NCBI RefSeq assembly: GCF_009905375.1
Contig: NW_027418078.1
Span: 163,466-227,465, forward strand
Source of the DNA: Apium graveolens
Taxonomy: Eukaryota; Streptophyta; Magnoliopsida; Apiales; Apiaceae
DNA: 64,000 nt
Reading direction: 5' to 3'
Both the position numbers and the translations under genes were made by a program. Each line of letters starts with the position of its first letter. Position 1 is the first letter of the stretch. Shown here piece by piece: positions 46,256-60,449 of the stretch. Under the pieces are notes generated by a model that was not told where the DNA came from, did not search any database, and saw only the letters and a program-made list of their open reading frames with translations.

Positions 46256-47665
46256 CAACTCTAATACCCAGACTTTTTTTAAACAATAAATTATACTTAA
46301 ATATCGAACTAAAACTACAAATTTTTTTAATGCTTAGAATAAGTCTCATATAAGCCTACACAATTTTTTATTTCCAAACATAAATAGCATTATATAGCAA
46401 ATTTTGAGAGACGCGCCTCCAATACAAAAATAATCATTAAACATTATTTCAAAGCAAGCACAAATCAAGTCCAAAGATGTGCCAAAAGCTAAGCACGTGA
46501 AAGCAATGAGCCAAAGAGCCGAGCAAGAAAATAATTCTACACTAGTGGATCAAGTATCTAAATTTTATAAAACCAAAATTATTATCCGATAACCCATATG
46601 ACATAAAATATAACTTAATTCTGCAGCTGGCTAAGACCATAAATAACTAGTGACACAGTATCAAAAGTTCATAATTTCTGTCAATAATGCCCTTACTAAG
46701 GTGTTATAAGTTTGTGCACTCGCGAAACCATCATAATTAGCACTCCGTACTTAGGTATGAAAGACTAGTTCCAGAACTACAAGCAATTACTAATTGGTTC
46801 ACAAGTTAGAAGGAATCCTTGTATCTAAACACTGTACTCGATCCAAAAATTTTTATATAAAAATTGTACAAAAATATTTTAAATATTTTAAAATAAATTA
46901 AAGTGTGAAGAGTTAAGTTAACTCAGTCACTTCAATGAAACAAAATATAAGTGCCAAATAAATCCTAATTTAAATAGATGAAACACAATATTTTCAAAAT
47001 CACATTATTCCTAAAATATAATATTAATAATAATAATAATAATCATAATAGTACATGAGGGATAAGTTAATAAATCATTTAGTGAGAGAGAAAAGGTGTA
47101 AAATATCTTAACAACGAGTATACCATGTGATTTCGAGTCTAAAACTAATTCCAGCAAATTCAAATTTTCACAATATGCAAAAACTATGTTTAATTATTTA
47201 CAACATAAAAATATGAATGTACATTTGTAAAAATAACTATCTCATGTTTAGCTTGCATAAAATGTAATTACACTCAAATATTTACTTACAAAATACTATG
47301 ACATAACTCATGTGAAATTAATAACTAAAATTTGTTGATGTGATTACATTAGAAAATAATTACCAAAATTAGCAGATAGATAAAAAAAACTTATAAACAC
47401 CTATAAAATTAAAATAAAATAAGGTGTTTAATGATAGCTATGTAGGCATGGCCTTTAACAATGGCACATACACTTAAATAGCATGGAAAGAAATTAGGAG
47501 TGTCAAAACATATATACATGAAACAGGGGAGCATTTAATTGTATATACAAGTCACATAGTAAAACATGCATGTAATATTATAAAATATAGAATGAAGTAG
47601 AACGGACCTAGTACGAGAGTCAGTGTACAAAGAGAAAAATAAAACTAGTAAGGATTATATAGAAG
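46256..47665. repeat. Direct repeat copy b, long block 2
   Basis: Nearly identical to 25,455-26,865, including the short (TAA)n at 47,019-47,050. Confidence 0.5.
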
Positions 47666-47885
47666 AGAAAACGGGGCCTGAGGACAATCTGAAGGTTGTC
47701 CCCTAAGGTTATAAAAATACGACGTCATTCAATATATACATATGTTTCATCAATTAATTCATAAACACGTCTCTAACCTCACGTCCCTCCCTCCCTCAAA
47801 ATCCAAAACTGTACTCCCTTAAAATCCAAATTCACCAATCATGTCTTAGTCCAATCCTAAAATTAGAATTTTTTGCATTAAATGA

Positions 47886-48672
47886 ATGGAGAACGATGAA
47901 CATAGTCGGTGTATATACGAGCCTGAGGAAAAATAACAGTTATCAGATTATGAAGATTATGAAGATGAATCACAAACAGGTTCTATCACGGATGAAGGCT
48001 GTCGTGTTGATACATAAGTGCCTCGAATTGGTATGGAATTTCTTACTAGTGAAGTAGATTACGATTTTTATAAGATTTTTTTTTTTGAAACAAGGATTTT
48101 CTACATGAACATATTCATCTACTAAATTCAAAGATGGTACGGTTGTAAAGAGATATTTTGTGTGTAACAAAAAGGGCTTTAAAGGGCCTGATAAACGAGA
48201 GTTGGGGAGGGAAGTAAAACGAAAGAGAGAAACAAGAGAATTTTGTAAGGCTCATATGAATATTCATCAAACTAATGGAGGAACTTGGTGTATTAGCAGT
48301 TTTTATAAAACACATACACATCTAATGATTGATTCTCCAAAAAAGAAGGTGCATTTACGTTCACATCATAAATTATGTGACGAAGAACATACCAAGATGA
48401 CCATAGAAGAATATCATAGATGTGGAATTGGGCCGGCTAAAATTTCTCGTTTGCTGAATGGATCTGGTCAGCCATCAAATAAAATTACTCTAAAACAAGT
48501 TAGTGATCATCTGAGAATTAGCCGAAAAAGTAACATTGGGAGAAAGTGTGGTGTAGTTATAAAAAAGTTTTTGGAGAGAAAAGCACAAGATTCTCAATTT
48601 TATTATGCAATAGATATTGATGAGAATCATGTTTGTAAAAGCATTTTATGGGCAGATGGAAGAGCGAGGAAT
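47886..48672 (+). pseudogene. FAR1-like N-terminal half, truncated (second copy)
   Basis: Copy of 27,086-27,871. It has the two shared stops, one additional stop (AA-TAA in 'EPEEK*QL'), and an extra T in the T-run near 48,080 that shifts the frame before the zinc domain. The 208-codon open frame from 48,160 to 48,786 is preserved, with one amino-acid change in its Copia-derived tail. Confidence 0.8.
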
Positions 48673-50031
48673 TATGATGTTTTTAAGACGTTTGTTTCTT
48701 TTTGGTTTTTCAGACTATGTTTTTGCTGGGTGTGTTGGTGTTTGAACTTAGTTTTTGATGGATGGTGTCTTTGTGTGTTTAACTGATATATTTCCTGGAT
48801 TGAATTGATTATGTGTTTTTGTTTTTAATAACTGGACATCCTGGTTTATGGATGGGTTGTTATGTGTTGTTATGTGTTAAATATTTATCTCGTGTTTGAG
48901 ACTGTCTCTTTTATGCATATTGATCTCGTGTCTCATTCAGTCTTTAGTTGTCTCATTCTCATATTGATTGCAAACTGCAATATATTCTGTTAGTTCTAAC
49001 TTTGTTTTACAGGCCTTTAGTGTTTTTGATAGGGGGAGCATTTATGCTTTCTTTGTCATCATCATAAAAGGGGGAAAATGTTAGATGTTCAGGTTTATGA
49101 TGATTTCCAGATTGCAGATAAACAGAAGATAAACAGAATGCAAGTAACCGAGATTCAAGCATTGCAGTTTTTTCAGATTTTCCAGGAGACTATTTCTCAG
49201 GTTTAGGTTTGTTAGGGTTTTGTGTAAATTTTGTTTATCTGGATAAACCTTATCTCAAACAAACTCACCACCTTATCTTATGAATCAAGTTTAAATATCT
49301 CAAGCCTTATCTTTACTTGATTTATTTCTTTCAAACGTACTAACAGATTAGTTTCAAAGATTCATTCAAAATATTTTCAAACAAACTTATCTTCCAACCT
49401 TATCTTGTGTTTAAAAATAAATCTGTTAGAACATTGCCTATAAATACAACTCTTCATTTCAGATTTGAAGCTAACACTTTCACGAGAATCTTTCATCATC
49501 TGAAATCATTTTCTTGTTTCATACCCGAGATATTCATATCCAGAAAAACAAGAAACTTAGTTTGAGTTGTAAAATTTCATATTATATTCTTGTAACTGAA
49601 TCGTGTATTATATCACTTGTCCCGGGTTGTGGGAGGTTGATTACAACAGGAAGGCCAAGTTGCTTTGTGCTAGGTAGCTGTGTGCTAGGGAAAGGGTTCT
49701 TTCAAGTGGGCCAAGTTTGTAATAAAGGAAAGTTTGTAAGTACTTTGTTTTAAGTGGATATAATACATTCTCTATGCTAGTTGGCATGGGGACTTGGATG
49801 TAGGCCATAGACTAGGTGTAGGGGCCGAACCAAGTGAAAACTCTTGGTGTTCTGCATTGTTTGATTTCTTTATTACTGCATTTATATTTCAGTATTTTAC
49901 TTTCTGCAGTTAAAAGAGACTGTCCCATACCCTGTCTCATTTGTAAAGGGACTGTCCCATTTGCATAAGAGACTGTCCCATTCGCCTTGACAGTTAGAAT
50001 ATTATTTTATCTATCGAGCCATCGAATTTCA
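48673..50031 (+). mobile_element. 3' end of a Sirevirus-like Copia element (second copy)
   Basis: Copy of 27,872-29,230. The LTR is 49,079-50,031 with the TATA box at 49,439-49,446. The purine tract reads gggggaaaatg instead of gggggagaatg, a single change. Confidence 0.75.
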
Positions 50032-50581
50032 ATGTAAACTTAGGAAAATAGGTTATATAGTGGCAAAAAAATGTTGAAATATATGTAATTATTACAAATT
50101 AACACAAAGGCCTAGTAAACTTTTGATAATTATGAAATACATGTGATAAGTATGTCTTGCAGAATGGTTACATATAATTTAACTTAGACCAATGTAATTT
50201 TCAATTTAACATATTACATAAAATTAAAATTTTGATCTTCAATTTTTTGATTAACATAGCTTAGAAGTATACATTGATATTTAGTAGATTACTCACCAAA
50301 TAACAGGTTTTTTATTGATTTCATTAGACTTTATGATTTGACTCGTTTTCTGTTTAACTTTGATATATATTTGAAAAATAAATCAATTGAGTGCCAACAG
50401 TAGTAAGTACTTCACATTCTTCTCTATAATAAGTCCCTATTTTTGTTTAAGATGATTTTATGATATGGGTGGGTTATGGTTTTATTTTATAGCTCTATTT
50501 TGCTAGGCCTGATTGTGCTCACAACTATAAATTTTTTCTGAGGTGGTGTAGTTAACTTCTCGTTGTAGGTCATGGTTGTAG

Positions 50582-50733
50582 GTCAGCCGTAGTGATCCTC
50601 GAAACCAAAGGACCAAAAGATTTTCAAATAGAACCGGTGTGGATGATTGGACGCAGATCTTATCACCGAGAGATGAATACAACCAAGAAGGGTTTAGAAG
50701 ATATTATGACAATGCTAAGTTTTCTCGCATCAA
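50582..50733 (+). pseudogene. YTH gene exon fragment
   Basis: Same as 29,781-29,932, with the frame open to YYDNAKFSRIK. Confidence 0.6.
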
Positions 50734-51098
50734 GTAAAAGTAAAAAATTGCAATAAATGACTAGGTTAATAACTATCTCATTATGCAATGTCCTCATGCA
50801 AATTTTATCAAAAGTCCTGACTAATTGGTTGAGATCTTGTTTGAATTCAATTATCTCGGATAACTAAAGTGCTTTTGTATACGATCGGTAATTAATAAAT
50901 AATGTTTTGATAGATTATGAAAAAAATAATTACATTCTTAGAAAAACATGGGAAAATCTAGGAATTACATGATTTAAAATTAATTTTTCAAAAGCATATG
51001 ATATGGTTGAGTGGAGTTTCATCAAAAAAATGATTATAAAGTTCGGGTTTTATCAAAGATGGATCAACAAAGTCAAGACTTTTGTTCCAAGTGTTTCT
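50734..51098 (+). mobile_element. LINE RT fragment, left half
   Basis: As at 29,933, with a small cluster of differences near 50,890 ('ggtaattaataaataatg' against 'ggttattaacgaataatg'). Ends at TTTCT 51,094-51,098. Confidence 0.8.
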
Positions 51099-53140
51099 TC
51101 AAGGATTCTTACCTACAATCTTATATGTATTTTAAGTGTATAATATATAAAATTGAGAAAAAATGTAAACACACAGTATATGGACGTGACACAGTTTAAT
51201 AATGACTCTAATCAAAGATAGAAAGACCTACAAACGTTAAAATGCTAGAAAGTAGGAACAGAAAAGGAAAACTCCTGGAGCACTACTACCACTAGACTCG
51301 ATCCTATAAAAACTCAACTGCTAGCACGACTCAATCTCACATGACCAGTTCAATGGCTAAGACTTTCAGATAAACTAAAACAGATAATTTATTAACAACA
51401 AAATTCATATTAAAAGCTAACATTCTCCCCATAATCTGAATTATGTTACACCAGATTCTTGACTCCCAACAAGCTCCGCGTTCTTTCAAAGACCCATAAG
51501 TAATCACCCTTCAGAGCTACTCTATTTCCCCTTTCAGACATTTTCCCCAAGCTGATAATATTACTACAAAGACTTGGAATATAATATACCTCATGTAAGA
51601 TACGCTCCTCCCCGTTCTTGCACCTGAGAGTGATTGAACCTTTTCCTTTAATTTACACCGTCGAGCCATCTGCAAAGCGTACCATGCCACTAATTCCTTC
51701 ATTTAGTTCAGAAAACTTCGACTTGTATCCCGTCATATGATTATTTACACCATTATCAAGATATCATATAATGGACTCCGCTTATTTTTTTATCACAGTT
51801 GGTCGAGAGTGCATGAATTACCTGTTTTTCTTTAAGCAACATTATATCTCCTTCTTCTTTGTCACATTTGGCCAATAACAAAGCCGTTTCTTCGTCCTCC
51901 ACTTGTGTAATATTCACCTCCTGCCTTTGCTCTCTGTGCTTCTTCGGTTTCTACCCACGGCTGTGAAGTGTCCATATATCCCATAATTATAACATTGAAC
52001 TCTGCTTTTGTCTCGAGCTCCTCTTCTTCTATGGCTTCCTCCTGTTTCATTGTCATTTCTGTTCGCTCTCTGCCACTCCTCCTTGGTAAGTGACAACTTC
52101 TTGTCTTCACTTTCACTACTGATCCATTCATCTTTGGTACGGAGTAGTTGACTCCCATTTGCTTCAGTTTTTACTTTCAATCTTTCTTCATGTGCTTTCA
52201 GAGAAGCAGCTGCTTCTTCCACCATCATCTTGTCCAAATCCCCGAATTGTTCAATAGTGGACGTGATCTGAAGGAATTTTGGTGGCACTGATCTAAGTAA
52301 TTTTTCTACTACATAAGATTCAGACACTTCTTCTCCCAATACCCTTATATTGGTTACCAGCCCATTTAGCCTCATAAAAAAGTCATCTATTAGCTCACTT
52401 TCTTTCATACTAAGTGATTCAAAATTTGCCTTCATCGTTGTATCATGGCCGTCTTGACACGATCAACTCCTTGACATATTATTTCGAGTGCATCTCATGC
52501 CTCCTTGGATGTCTTTTTTGCTGCGAGAGAGTGCAACATTTCTTCTGGTATAACATGGTATATCATAGCCAAAGCTCCCTTATCCACTCTATCGTCGATT
52601 GCTACACTGGGATCGCTAGGTTCCACTGCATCTCACACCCCATGCGCTTGCATGAACACCATCATTTTTATCGCCTAACCTGTGTAATTTTCCTTTTTTA
52701 GCGTTGGGTAATTCAGTCCAAACGAGCCATTCTTCACTTTGCTTGTCTCCGACGTTGTCATCGTTGGCATGTACTTTAGCATTCACCTTGCACCACTCTC
52801 TGATACCAAATCTAGGATTCTTACCTGCAATCTTATATGTATTTAAAGTGTATAATATATAAAACTGAGAAAAGAATGTAAACACACATTATATGCACGT
52901 CCAAGTCCCACAGTTTATTAATGACTCTGATCAAAGATATAAAGACTTACAAACGTTAAAATGCTAGAAAGTTGGAACAGAAAAGGAAAACTCCCGGAGC
53001 ACTACTACCACTACACTCGATCCTATAAAAATCAACTGCTAGCACGACTCGGTCTCACACGACCAATTCAATGGCTAAGACTTTCAGACAAACTAAAACA
53101 GATAATTTATTTATAACAAAATTCAGATTAAAAGCTAACA
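51099..53140 (-). mobile_element. Non-autonomous Copia element, short block 2
   Basis: 2,042 bp: LTRs 51,099-51,422 and 52,811-53,140, TTTCT at 51,094-51,098 and 53,141-53,145. Nearly identical to 30,298-32,339. Confidence 0.85.
51431..52770 (-). pseudogene. Copia gag plus protease start, broken
   Basis: ATG at 52,770; shared TAG at 52,675-52,677; UBN2 core 52,435-51,914 (173 codons open); same defective zinc knuckle as the 31-kb copy. Confidence 0.8.
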
Positions 53141-53490
53141 TTTCTCACAGCTTCTTGTAAAATGGTGAGGTTTTGGAGAGATTATTCGTCAACTGCGACT
53201 CCAACAAGGGGATCCTATTTTTCCTTGTATTTTTATGTGTAGAAGGGTTGAGTAAGGAAAAACGAGGATGTGGGATTGATTCATGAGTGTGTTATTGCTC
53301 GAGATGCTCACACTATATCTCACCTTTTGTTCCTAAATGACTCTTACTTTTTCTTTGATGCATTAGAGGTGGACGCCTTCACTATAAAGAGATTATGTGT
53401 AGGTATGAACTTTTATCACGCAAAAATGCTATCAATTTTAACAAGTTCATCATTGGTTTTACTCTAAATACGGGAATAGAGGTAGCAAAG
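53141..53490 (+). mobile_element. LINE RT fragment, right half
   Basis: Same as 32,340-32,700. A T is lost in the run at 53,170 ('aggttttgg' against 'aggtttttgg'). Confidence 0.8.
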
Positions 53491-54533
53491 ATTACACTTT
53501 AATAAAATAAGATAATAATTCTAAAGAGTAATCAATAAATTTAACAAATATTTTTATTTTTTAAAAGAGAGAGAAGATAGAACATTCACATCAGAAGGTA
53601 GGCAAAGAGTACAAAAATGTGTCTATTTATAAATTTGACTAACAAGATAAATAAGGAAAATTTAAAATCTAAACAGCCCTATAAATGATTATGGATTGTT
53701 ACTCATAATTTCAAACATTAAAAACAAACATTAAAGAGATTCATATGAAGAGGTGTAGATGGTATAAAAGAATAATAATTTGCCAATGGATGAGTAGGGA
53801 AAAAAGAGATAATTTTAACATAAGGGAATAGGACAAGAATTCACACCAGGGGATATACACAAAAAACTTTAACTAAAAGGGTAACAATTTATAATTCTAT
53901 GCACCATTACCTTTAAAAAATATATAATAATTAAAAAAGAGAGGGTAAAGAATAAGAAATTACTAATCAAGAACTAAAAACATATGGGCAATATGTGCAA
54001 CAATTGTACCCCTTTGTATAAGAAGCTAAAGAACAAATTAATAATTATATGTTTGGGGAGAAGTTAGCCAAATAAACTGGTGAACTATATCCATGATCAC
54101 ATGTAGTTTATACAACTAAGATAAGCTATTAGTAAAATTGAACAAATATAATATTTACTCACCATAGAAATGATAGTAAGATTTATTAATAAATAAAAAT
54201 ACATACTATTATTATTTCACAGTAACTATAACTTTATTTGCATAACTAATTAATAGAAGTTACATGTGTGCTGCTTTATAAAGAAAAGCCATTATCACAT
54301 CTAATTTAAAATAACTAACCCTTAACAAGAAATACATGAATACATGACTAATAATTTAGTTAACTAATAGTATAATACACACATTTTTGTATAGAAACTT
54401 GTCAATAAATTTCTGGCTTTTATCCATTTGAGTCAACTATTAATGGTAATTTGTTATTATGCATCTCATAGTTATATTACTTTTAAATTATTATTATATA
54501 ACCAAATTCAATAATCAATAATTAAATTCAATA
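53491..54533. other. Truncated AT-rich spacer
   Basis: Copy of 32,701-33,737, with no gene. Confidence 0.5.
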
Positions 54534-57350
54534 ATTATTACTGACCATAATTGTTTTTTTATAAAAGTGAACTTAGACCAAAATATAAATGTACACACTA
54601 ATTCATTTGGTACAAGAATGCAAAGTAAATATATTTTATTAGAAACATTTACTAGATCAAAAACTTCAAGTTTTGTATTAATTAAAAATTGTGAAATTAA
54701 ATATATAAGTAAAAATCATATTAAAAATACTTACTAGTTAATACTAGTGTCAAGTGTTAAAAATCGTTTAAAAATAGTGGGCAAGAGTTGTATATTTATC
54801 ATTGAATTATAAGCAAATCAATGAATGCACACATTCACTTAAAAATAAATTAGTAACGAATTTCATGTACCAAAATTTAGATTGGAGTTTAAAGGTAATA
54901 CCTTTCAATTAATATTAATAACAATTAATAACAATTAATAATAATAATAATAATTATTATTATTATTATTGTTAATATTATTAAGATTAGAAGTAATTCA
55001 TCTTAGACTTTTTTCAATTTTATATAAGATTAAAAATTTAAGTTAGTTTAATTTCTAAATTTATAACTGTAAGCACTAAAATCAATCTATGTAGTTATTT
55101 TTAAGATGACAGGTAAAGTAAGATGGGAGATAATATGTTTTGAGAGTATTCAAATTTTATATGTTACATAAAATATAAATGTAATCAAAATTTAATTCTC
55201 TACAAGATATCATGTGTTAGTATAATAAAATGCTTTAGTGGGAATTTAAGTTACAAAAATGTAACCTCACTTTCATGATTTCATATACTAGCCACAAAAA
55301 TATTTGTATAAATAAAGGGAAATAAAGAGTAATTCTGTGGTGAGCAAAAAAGAGCAGGGGAAAGAAAATAAAATTACAAAAGCATAACTATAATTTTGTG
55401 CAAGAAATTATATATTACCAAAATATGATGCCATGATAAGGTCAAAATACATGTTTTTTATATAAAATGTAAGGCCTTCTATAAGTTTTTACTTTCAAAG
55501 TAACGCCACAACCGTTACTAAATGTAATGTCAAACATAAGTTACCAAACATAACTCTTTTTTGATGGTTATATATAATAGCAAACAAGCACATGATTAAA
55601 AAACTACATACAACTATTTTGTAATCATTCCTCTGAGAAAGATGCTTAGAAAGATGCTTTGATAGGAAATGTTAACAGAGATTATTTGGTGAGTAAGCGG
55701 AGACCCTTGAGAGCAAGAAGAAGAAAAGGTTATCATCTTTTGTAAAATATATGTTTATATTTATTGTTCTTTTTCATCTATAAGATGTGCTAAATTGTGT
55801 CATGTCATGTATTTTTACACAGAAAATGCAATTATATATAAATCTGATAAACAATGAAGAAAATGCTCCGAGTACTTCAAAGGTATGATCTTCAATTATT
55901 TGATTAACATAACTTAAACAAATATATTGATTTTTAATAGATTACTCACCAAATAACTCACCAAATAAGTGGTTTTATTGATTACATTAGACTTTGTGAT
56001 TTGACACGTTTTGTGTTTAACTTTGATCTATATTGAAAAATAAATCAATTGAGTGCCAACAATAATAAGTACTTCACATTCTTCTCCATAATAAGTCCGT
56101 ATATTTGTTTAAAATGGTTTTATCATATGGGTGGCTTATGATTTTATTTTGTGGCTCTATTTTGCTAGGCCTAATTGTGCTGACTACTATGAATTTTTTA
56201 TGATATGTTGTAGTTAACTTTTGGTTATAGGTCAGCCATGGTGATCCTCGAAACCAAAGGAAAAAAGTTTTTTAAATAGACCTCGATGATTGGACGCAAA
56301 TCTTATCACCAAGAGATTAATACAACCAATAAGATATTAGAACAAATTATGACAATGCTAAGTTTTATGGCAGTATGTCAATTGGTGAAGATGACATACA
56401 TAAAAGCATTAATTGCATTAAATATAGTGTCTAGTTAACTACCAATCATGTTAATTGGAAACTGAATGACGTTTTCTTTAAATCACAACATGACACAAGT
56501 GAAGCTGACACTTTTTGTCCAATTTTCCTATTTTTTTATAAGGGTTTGTAAAGTTCAGTTACAGAGTATTATATAGATTCTTCTTGACTTCTTGCCCATA
56601 ACATAATTATATTTTAGTCATATAAATGTCGCCTAATATTACTTTTCTTGTATATCGGGATAGGAGTGGGCAGTTTTTCTTTATGTCATTAATATTATGT
56701 CACTATAAGGTTTATCATGATAATTTCTCATACTTGTGGATATTAATATTGCATATCTTCTCACATTAGACTCCACCAAGATTTAGAAATGCTGAGAAGT
56801 TTTATGAACTATAGAGAAATGACATTAGTGTTGGATGATATCAACTTCTGTGATAAGACCATTCATGCAAGCTACTTAAACAGAGGTTAAATGCAACCTG
56901 TTTTTATGTTGCTCCAACTAGGTCAAAACCAATTCTTTTACTTAGATACAGAGTTGTACTTCAACGACATTGATTTTACTAGGCAATCACCTTGACCTAG
57001 ATTTATAGAACGTCAGTCCCATCTTAAAGTCAAAACAAATTCTTTTACTTTGATCACGTTGAACTGTTCCATCTTAAAGTCTTCTTTCAGAGTCTTCATA
57101 CAAACCATATAACCTGCATATCGAGATACGAATCCTCACTTCATAATTCTTCTAATGATAATACTCAGATTTCTTTCACGAAACGTTGTTGCCTAGTGCA
57201 ACGGGGCTGGTTCATAGACGATTAAATTTGATCCAGGTTTTTGTATTATATCCTTGAGTACATTGTTAAACTTGCAACAACTTTATTGTTTCGAACATTG
57301 CATGTAAATAACGAATTGTACTTTCACTAGAATATTTTCCTGTTTTCAAA
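54534..57350. repeat. 3.9-kb unit copy a (left part deleted), short block 2
   Basis: Copy of 33,738-36,550. The AT hairpin tract (54,937-54,970) is shorter than its partner at 34,124. Confidence 0.6.
55823..56533 (+). pseudogene. YTH-domain gene fragment with intron
   Basis: Exon 55,823-55,882, intron to 56,230, exon from 56,231, with the same stop at the cage Trp position as the other two copies. It differs from the 35-kb copy by scattered substitutions (for example 'ggcagtatg' against 'ggcattatg'). Confidence 0.75.
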
Positions 57351-58798
57351 CAACGTCTTTATTGTTACTACAATTATCATCTAGAGAGAGGTTATTGCAG
57401 TTATGACAAAGATGTAAATGGGATGAGGTTGATGGGAGAGATAAATATATATTATTGTGTACATGGGAGAGACAAGTACATATCATTGCGTACATTAATA
57501 TTAAATATATACTTTATTGTGGTTACCACATTTGGTGGTTATTATTAGGGTAATAAACTAATAAAAAGTTTACTAGGTCAAGATATATCCAAAAATGTAT
57601 ATATCAATTATTTTCGCTTATTATAAGTGGCAATATATCTAATAAATATCCATATTTTAATTATTATAAAAATATTGTTGGTTGTCATCAAATCCAATAT
57701 TTTTCTTCAAAACCTATCAATGATATTTGATCAAACAATTAGCTAACATATACCATATGTCACATCAGTACCATTATTTAGATGCAACATAAAAATTAAA
57801 GAATTAAATATTAAAAAAGATGTCAACTAAAAAATGTATGCATTAAGGATGCATGTATGTCATAACCATTCCTTTCACTTATTAAATAACTTGTATATAC
57901 TCATGGCATACTTTAATTATTAAATTTAAACGGTTCAAATGAGTTCAAATTCACAAAAATATAATAAAATAAGGAGTTTACATGTATATAAGTACAATAC
58001 GAAATTTTAATAACAATAAATATTGAATGACACATCAATAATATTTAAATGTGAAAAACCACAAATATTTTTAAAGCAACTGTCATTATTGGCCTCGGCC
58101 ATGAAAACAAGGAATATCATGTGCCACGCAGCAAAAAATATTCCTTACATAAGATTCATAACAATTAGAGTTAAAGTAACAATAAGTGGTTCAATTTAGA
58201 ACATGCGTGTACATTGCAGCTTTATAAAGCTAGTTATATTAAAATAATGAATAAACATGTCCATTATAATTAGATTAGAGCGGCCTTATAAAGCTAGTTA
58301 TTTTAAAATAATGGGTAAACATGTCCATTACAATTAGATTAGAGTTAAAGTAACAATAACGTGTTCAATTTAGAACATGCGTGTGCATTGCACCGTTATA
58401 AAGCTAGTTATATTAAAATAATGAATAAACATGTCCAGTACAATTAGCATCATCAATTTACTGCCCATAATTATTTTTTTTAAAGTGAACCTAGACAAAA
58501 ATATAAATATATACCACAATTCATTTGGTGCAAGTGCCCAAGGTAAATATATTTTATTAGAAATATTTACTAGATCACAAACTCCAAGTTTTGTATTGAT
58601 ACAAAATTGTGAAATGAAATATATAACTAAAATCATATTAAAAATCCTTACAAGATAATATCCAATCTAAATAATAGTGTCCATGTATAAACAAATCAAT
58701 GAATTACATGCATGAAGGTAGACACTCACTTAAAAATAGATTAGTAACAAATTTCATGTACCAAAATTTAGATTCGAGTTTATATGTCATATCTTTCA

Positions 58799-58870
58799 AT
58801 TAATAATAATAATAATAATAATATAATAATAATAATAATAATAATATATAATAATAATAATAATAATAAT
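58799..58870. repeat. (TAA)n microsatellite, interrupted
   Basis: The same locus as 38,003-38,081 but broken by 'atataat' and 'atatataat' interruptions. Confidence 0.95.
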
Positions 58871-59953
58871 ATTATTGTGAATATTATTAAGAGTAGAAGT
58901 AATTCTGCATAGAATTTTTGCAATTTAATATAAAATTAAAAAATTTACATTAGTTAAATTTCTAAAATTATTACTTTAAGTACTAAAATCAATTTGTGTA
59001 GTCATTTTTAAGATGAAAAGTAAAGTAAGACCCCACATAATATTGTTTCACTATATACAAATTTTAGATGTTACATAAAATATAAATGTAATTAAAATTT
59101 AATTTTGTATAAGATATTATGTGTTAGTATGATTAAACGCTTTAGTGAGAATTTAAGTTACCAAAATGTAACCTCATTTCAGGAATTCATATACTAGCTG
59201 CCAAAATATTGTACAAATAAATAGAAATCATGTTTTTACAAAAAAAAATATAATTTTGTGCAAGAAATTATATATTATAAAAATATGATGTAATGATAAG
59301 GTCAATATATATATTTTTATATAAAACTTAAGGCCTTCTACAGGTTTTTACTTTCAAGTAATGCCCGAATAATTGTTACTAAATGTCATATCAAAAATAA
59401 GTTACCGACACATAAAGTTTTTTTGATGGTTATATTCCACCAAGCACATGATTAAAAAACTGCATTCAACCCTTTAGTAATCATACTTCTCAGAAAGATG
59501 CTTAGAAAGATGTTTTAATGGGAAATGTTAACAGAGATTATTTGGTGAGCCAGAAGAAGAAGAAAAGGTTATCATCTTTAAAAATATATGTGTGTTTACA
59601 TTTAGTGTTTTTTTCATGGCTAAATTATGTCATGTTATGCAATTATAAATTTGATAAACAACAAGCTTTATACCTGTGCCGGCTATTTGTAAATTGTTAT
59701 TATCAATATTTTAATTTTAATTTTATTTATTTTTAAATAATTTAATATTATTCTTATTAAATTTAACTTTAGTTAATTTTATAAATTAAAATTAATAATG
59801 TATCATATAATATACGTATTATATTTTACTTTATGTTTTGATTTCAAAATAATAATTTTATTAATATTTTTAAATAAGTTGTCTATAGTTGTATCTCATA
59901 TATTTATTATCTTTTTAATTATTTCATTTTTCCTAAAATATGATCTTAATAAA

Positions 59954-60084
59954 AACCAAAAGGAACAAACGATTTTCAAATAGAACGGGTGTGGATGATT
60001 CGACGCAGATCTTATCACCAAGAGATGAATACAACCAAGAAGGTTTTAGAAGAAATTATGACAATGCTCAGTTTTCCGGCATCA
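59954..60084 (+). pseudogene. YTH gene exon fragment (5' end lost)
   Basis: Same as 39,174-39,308. Confidence 0.55.
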
Positions 60085-60449
60085 AGTAAAAGTAAAAAAT
60101 TGCAATAAATGACTAGGTTAATAACCATCTCATTACGCAATGTCCTCATGTAAATTTTATCAAAAGTCCTGACTAATTGGTTGAAATCTTGTTAGAATTC
60201 AATTATCTCGGATAAGCAAAGTGCTTTTGTATACGATCGGTTATTAACGGATAATATTTTGATAGAATATGAAAAAATCATTACATTCTTAGAAAAACAT
60301 AGGGCAATCTTGGAATTACATGATTTAAAATTAATTTTTCAAAAGCATATGATATGGTTGAGTGGAGTTTCATCAAAAAAAATGATTATTAAGTTCGGGT
60401 TTTATCAAAGATGGATCAACAAAGTCAAGACTTTGTTGCAAGTGTTTCT
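60085..60449 (+). mobile_element. LINE RT fragment, left half
   Basis: Same as 39,309-39,671 (intact SDKQSAF), minus single bases in an A-run (60,276) and a T-run (60,433). Ends at TTTCT 60,445-60,449. Confidence 0.8.

Larger units (their letters stand above)
39672..51098. repeat. Long block 2 (11.4 kb) of the tandem array
   Basis: Same order as 18,910-30,297. Left of about 43.9 kb it is a diverged paralogue. Right of that point it is the second copy of the recent duplication. Confidence 0.75.
57351..60084. repeat. 3.9-kb unit copy b, short block 2
   Basis: Copy of 36,551-39,308. It contains the three CTAG tails (the last at 58,404-58,407), an interrupted (TAA)n tract, a Helitron-like remnant (59,665-59,953) and a YTH exon fragment. 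Confidence 0.6.
51099..60449. repeat. Short block 2 (9.35 kb) of the tandem array
   Basis: Copy of 30,298-39,671 with the same two deletion junctions. Confidence 0.75.

Noticed and set aside
58431..58658. 75-codon open frames on both strands (also 37,574-37,862)
   Set aside because: Overlapping open frames on opposite strands in AT-rich repeat sequence with no protein similarity that I recognise.
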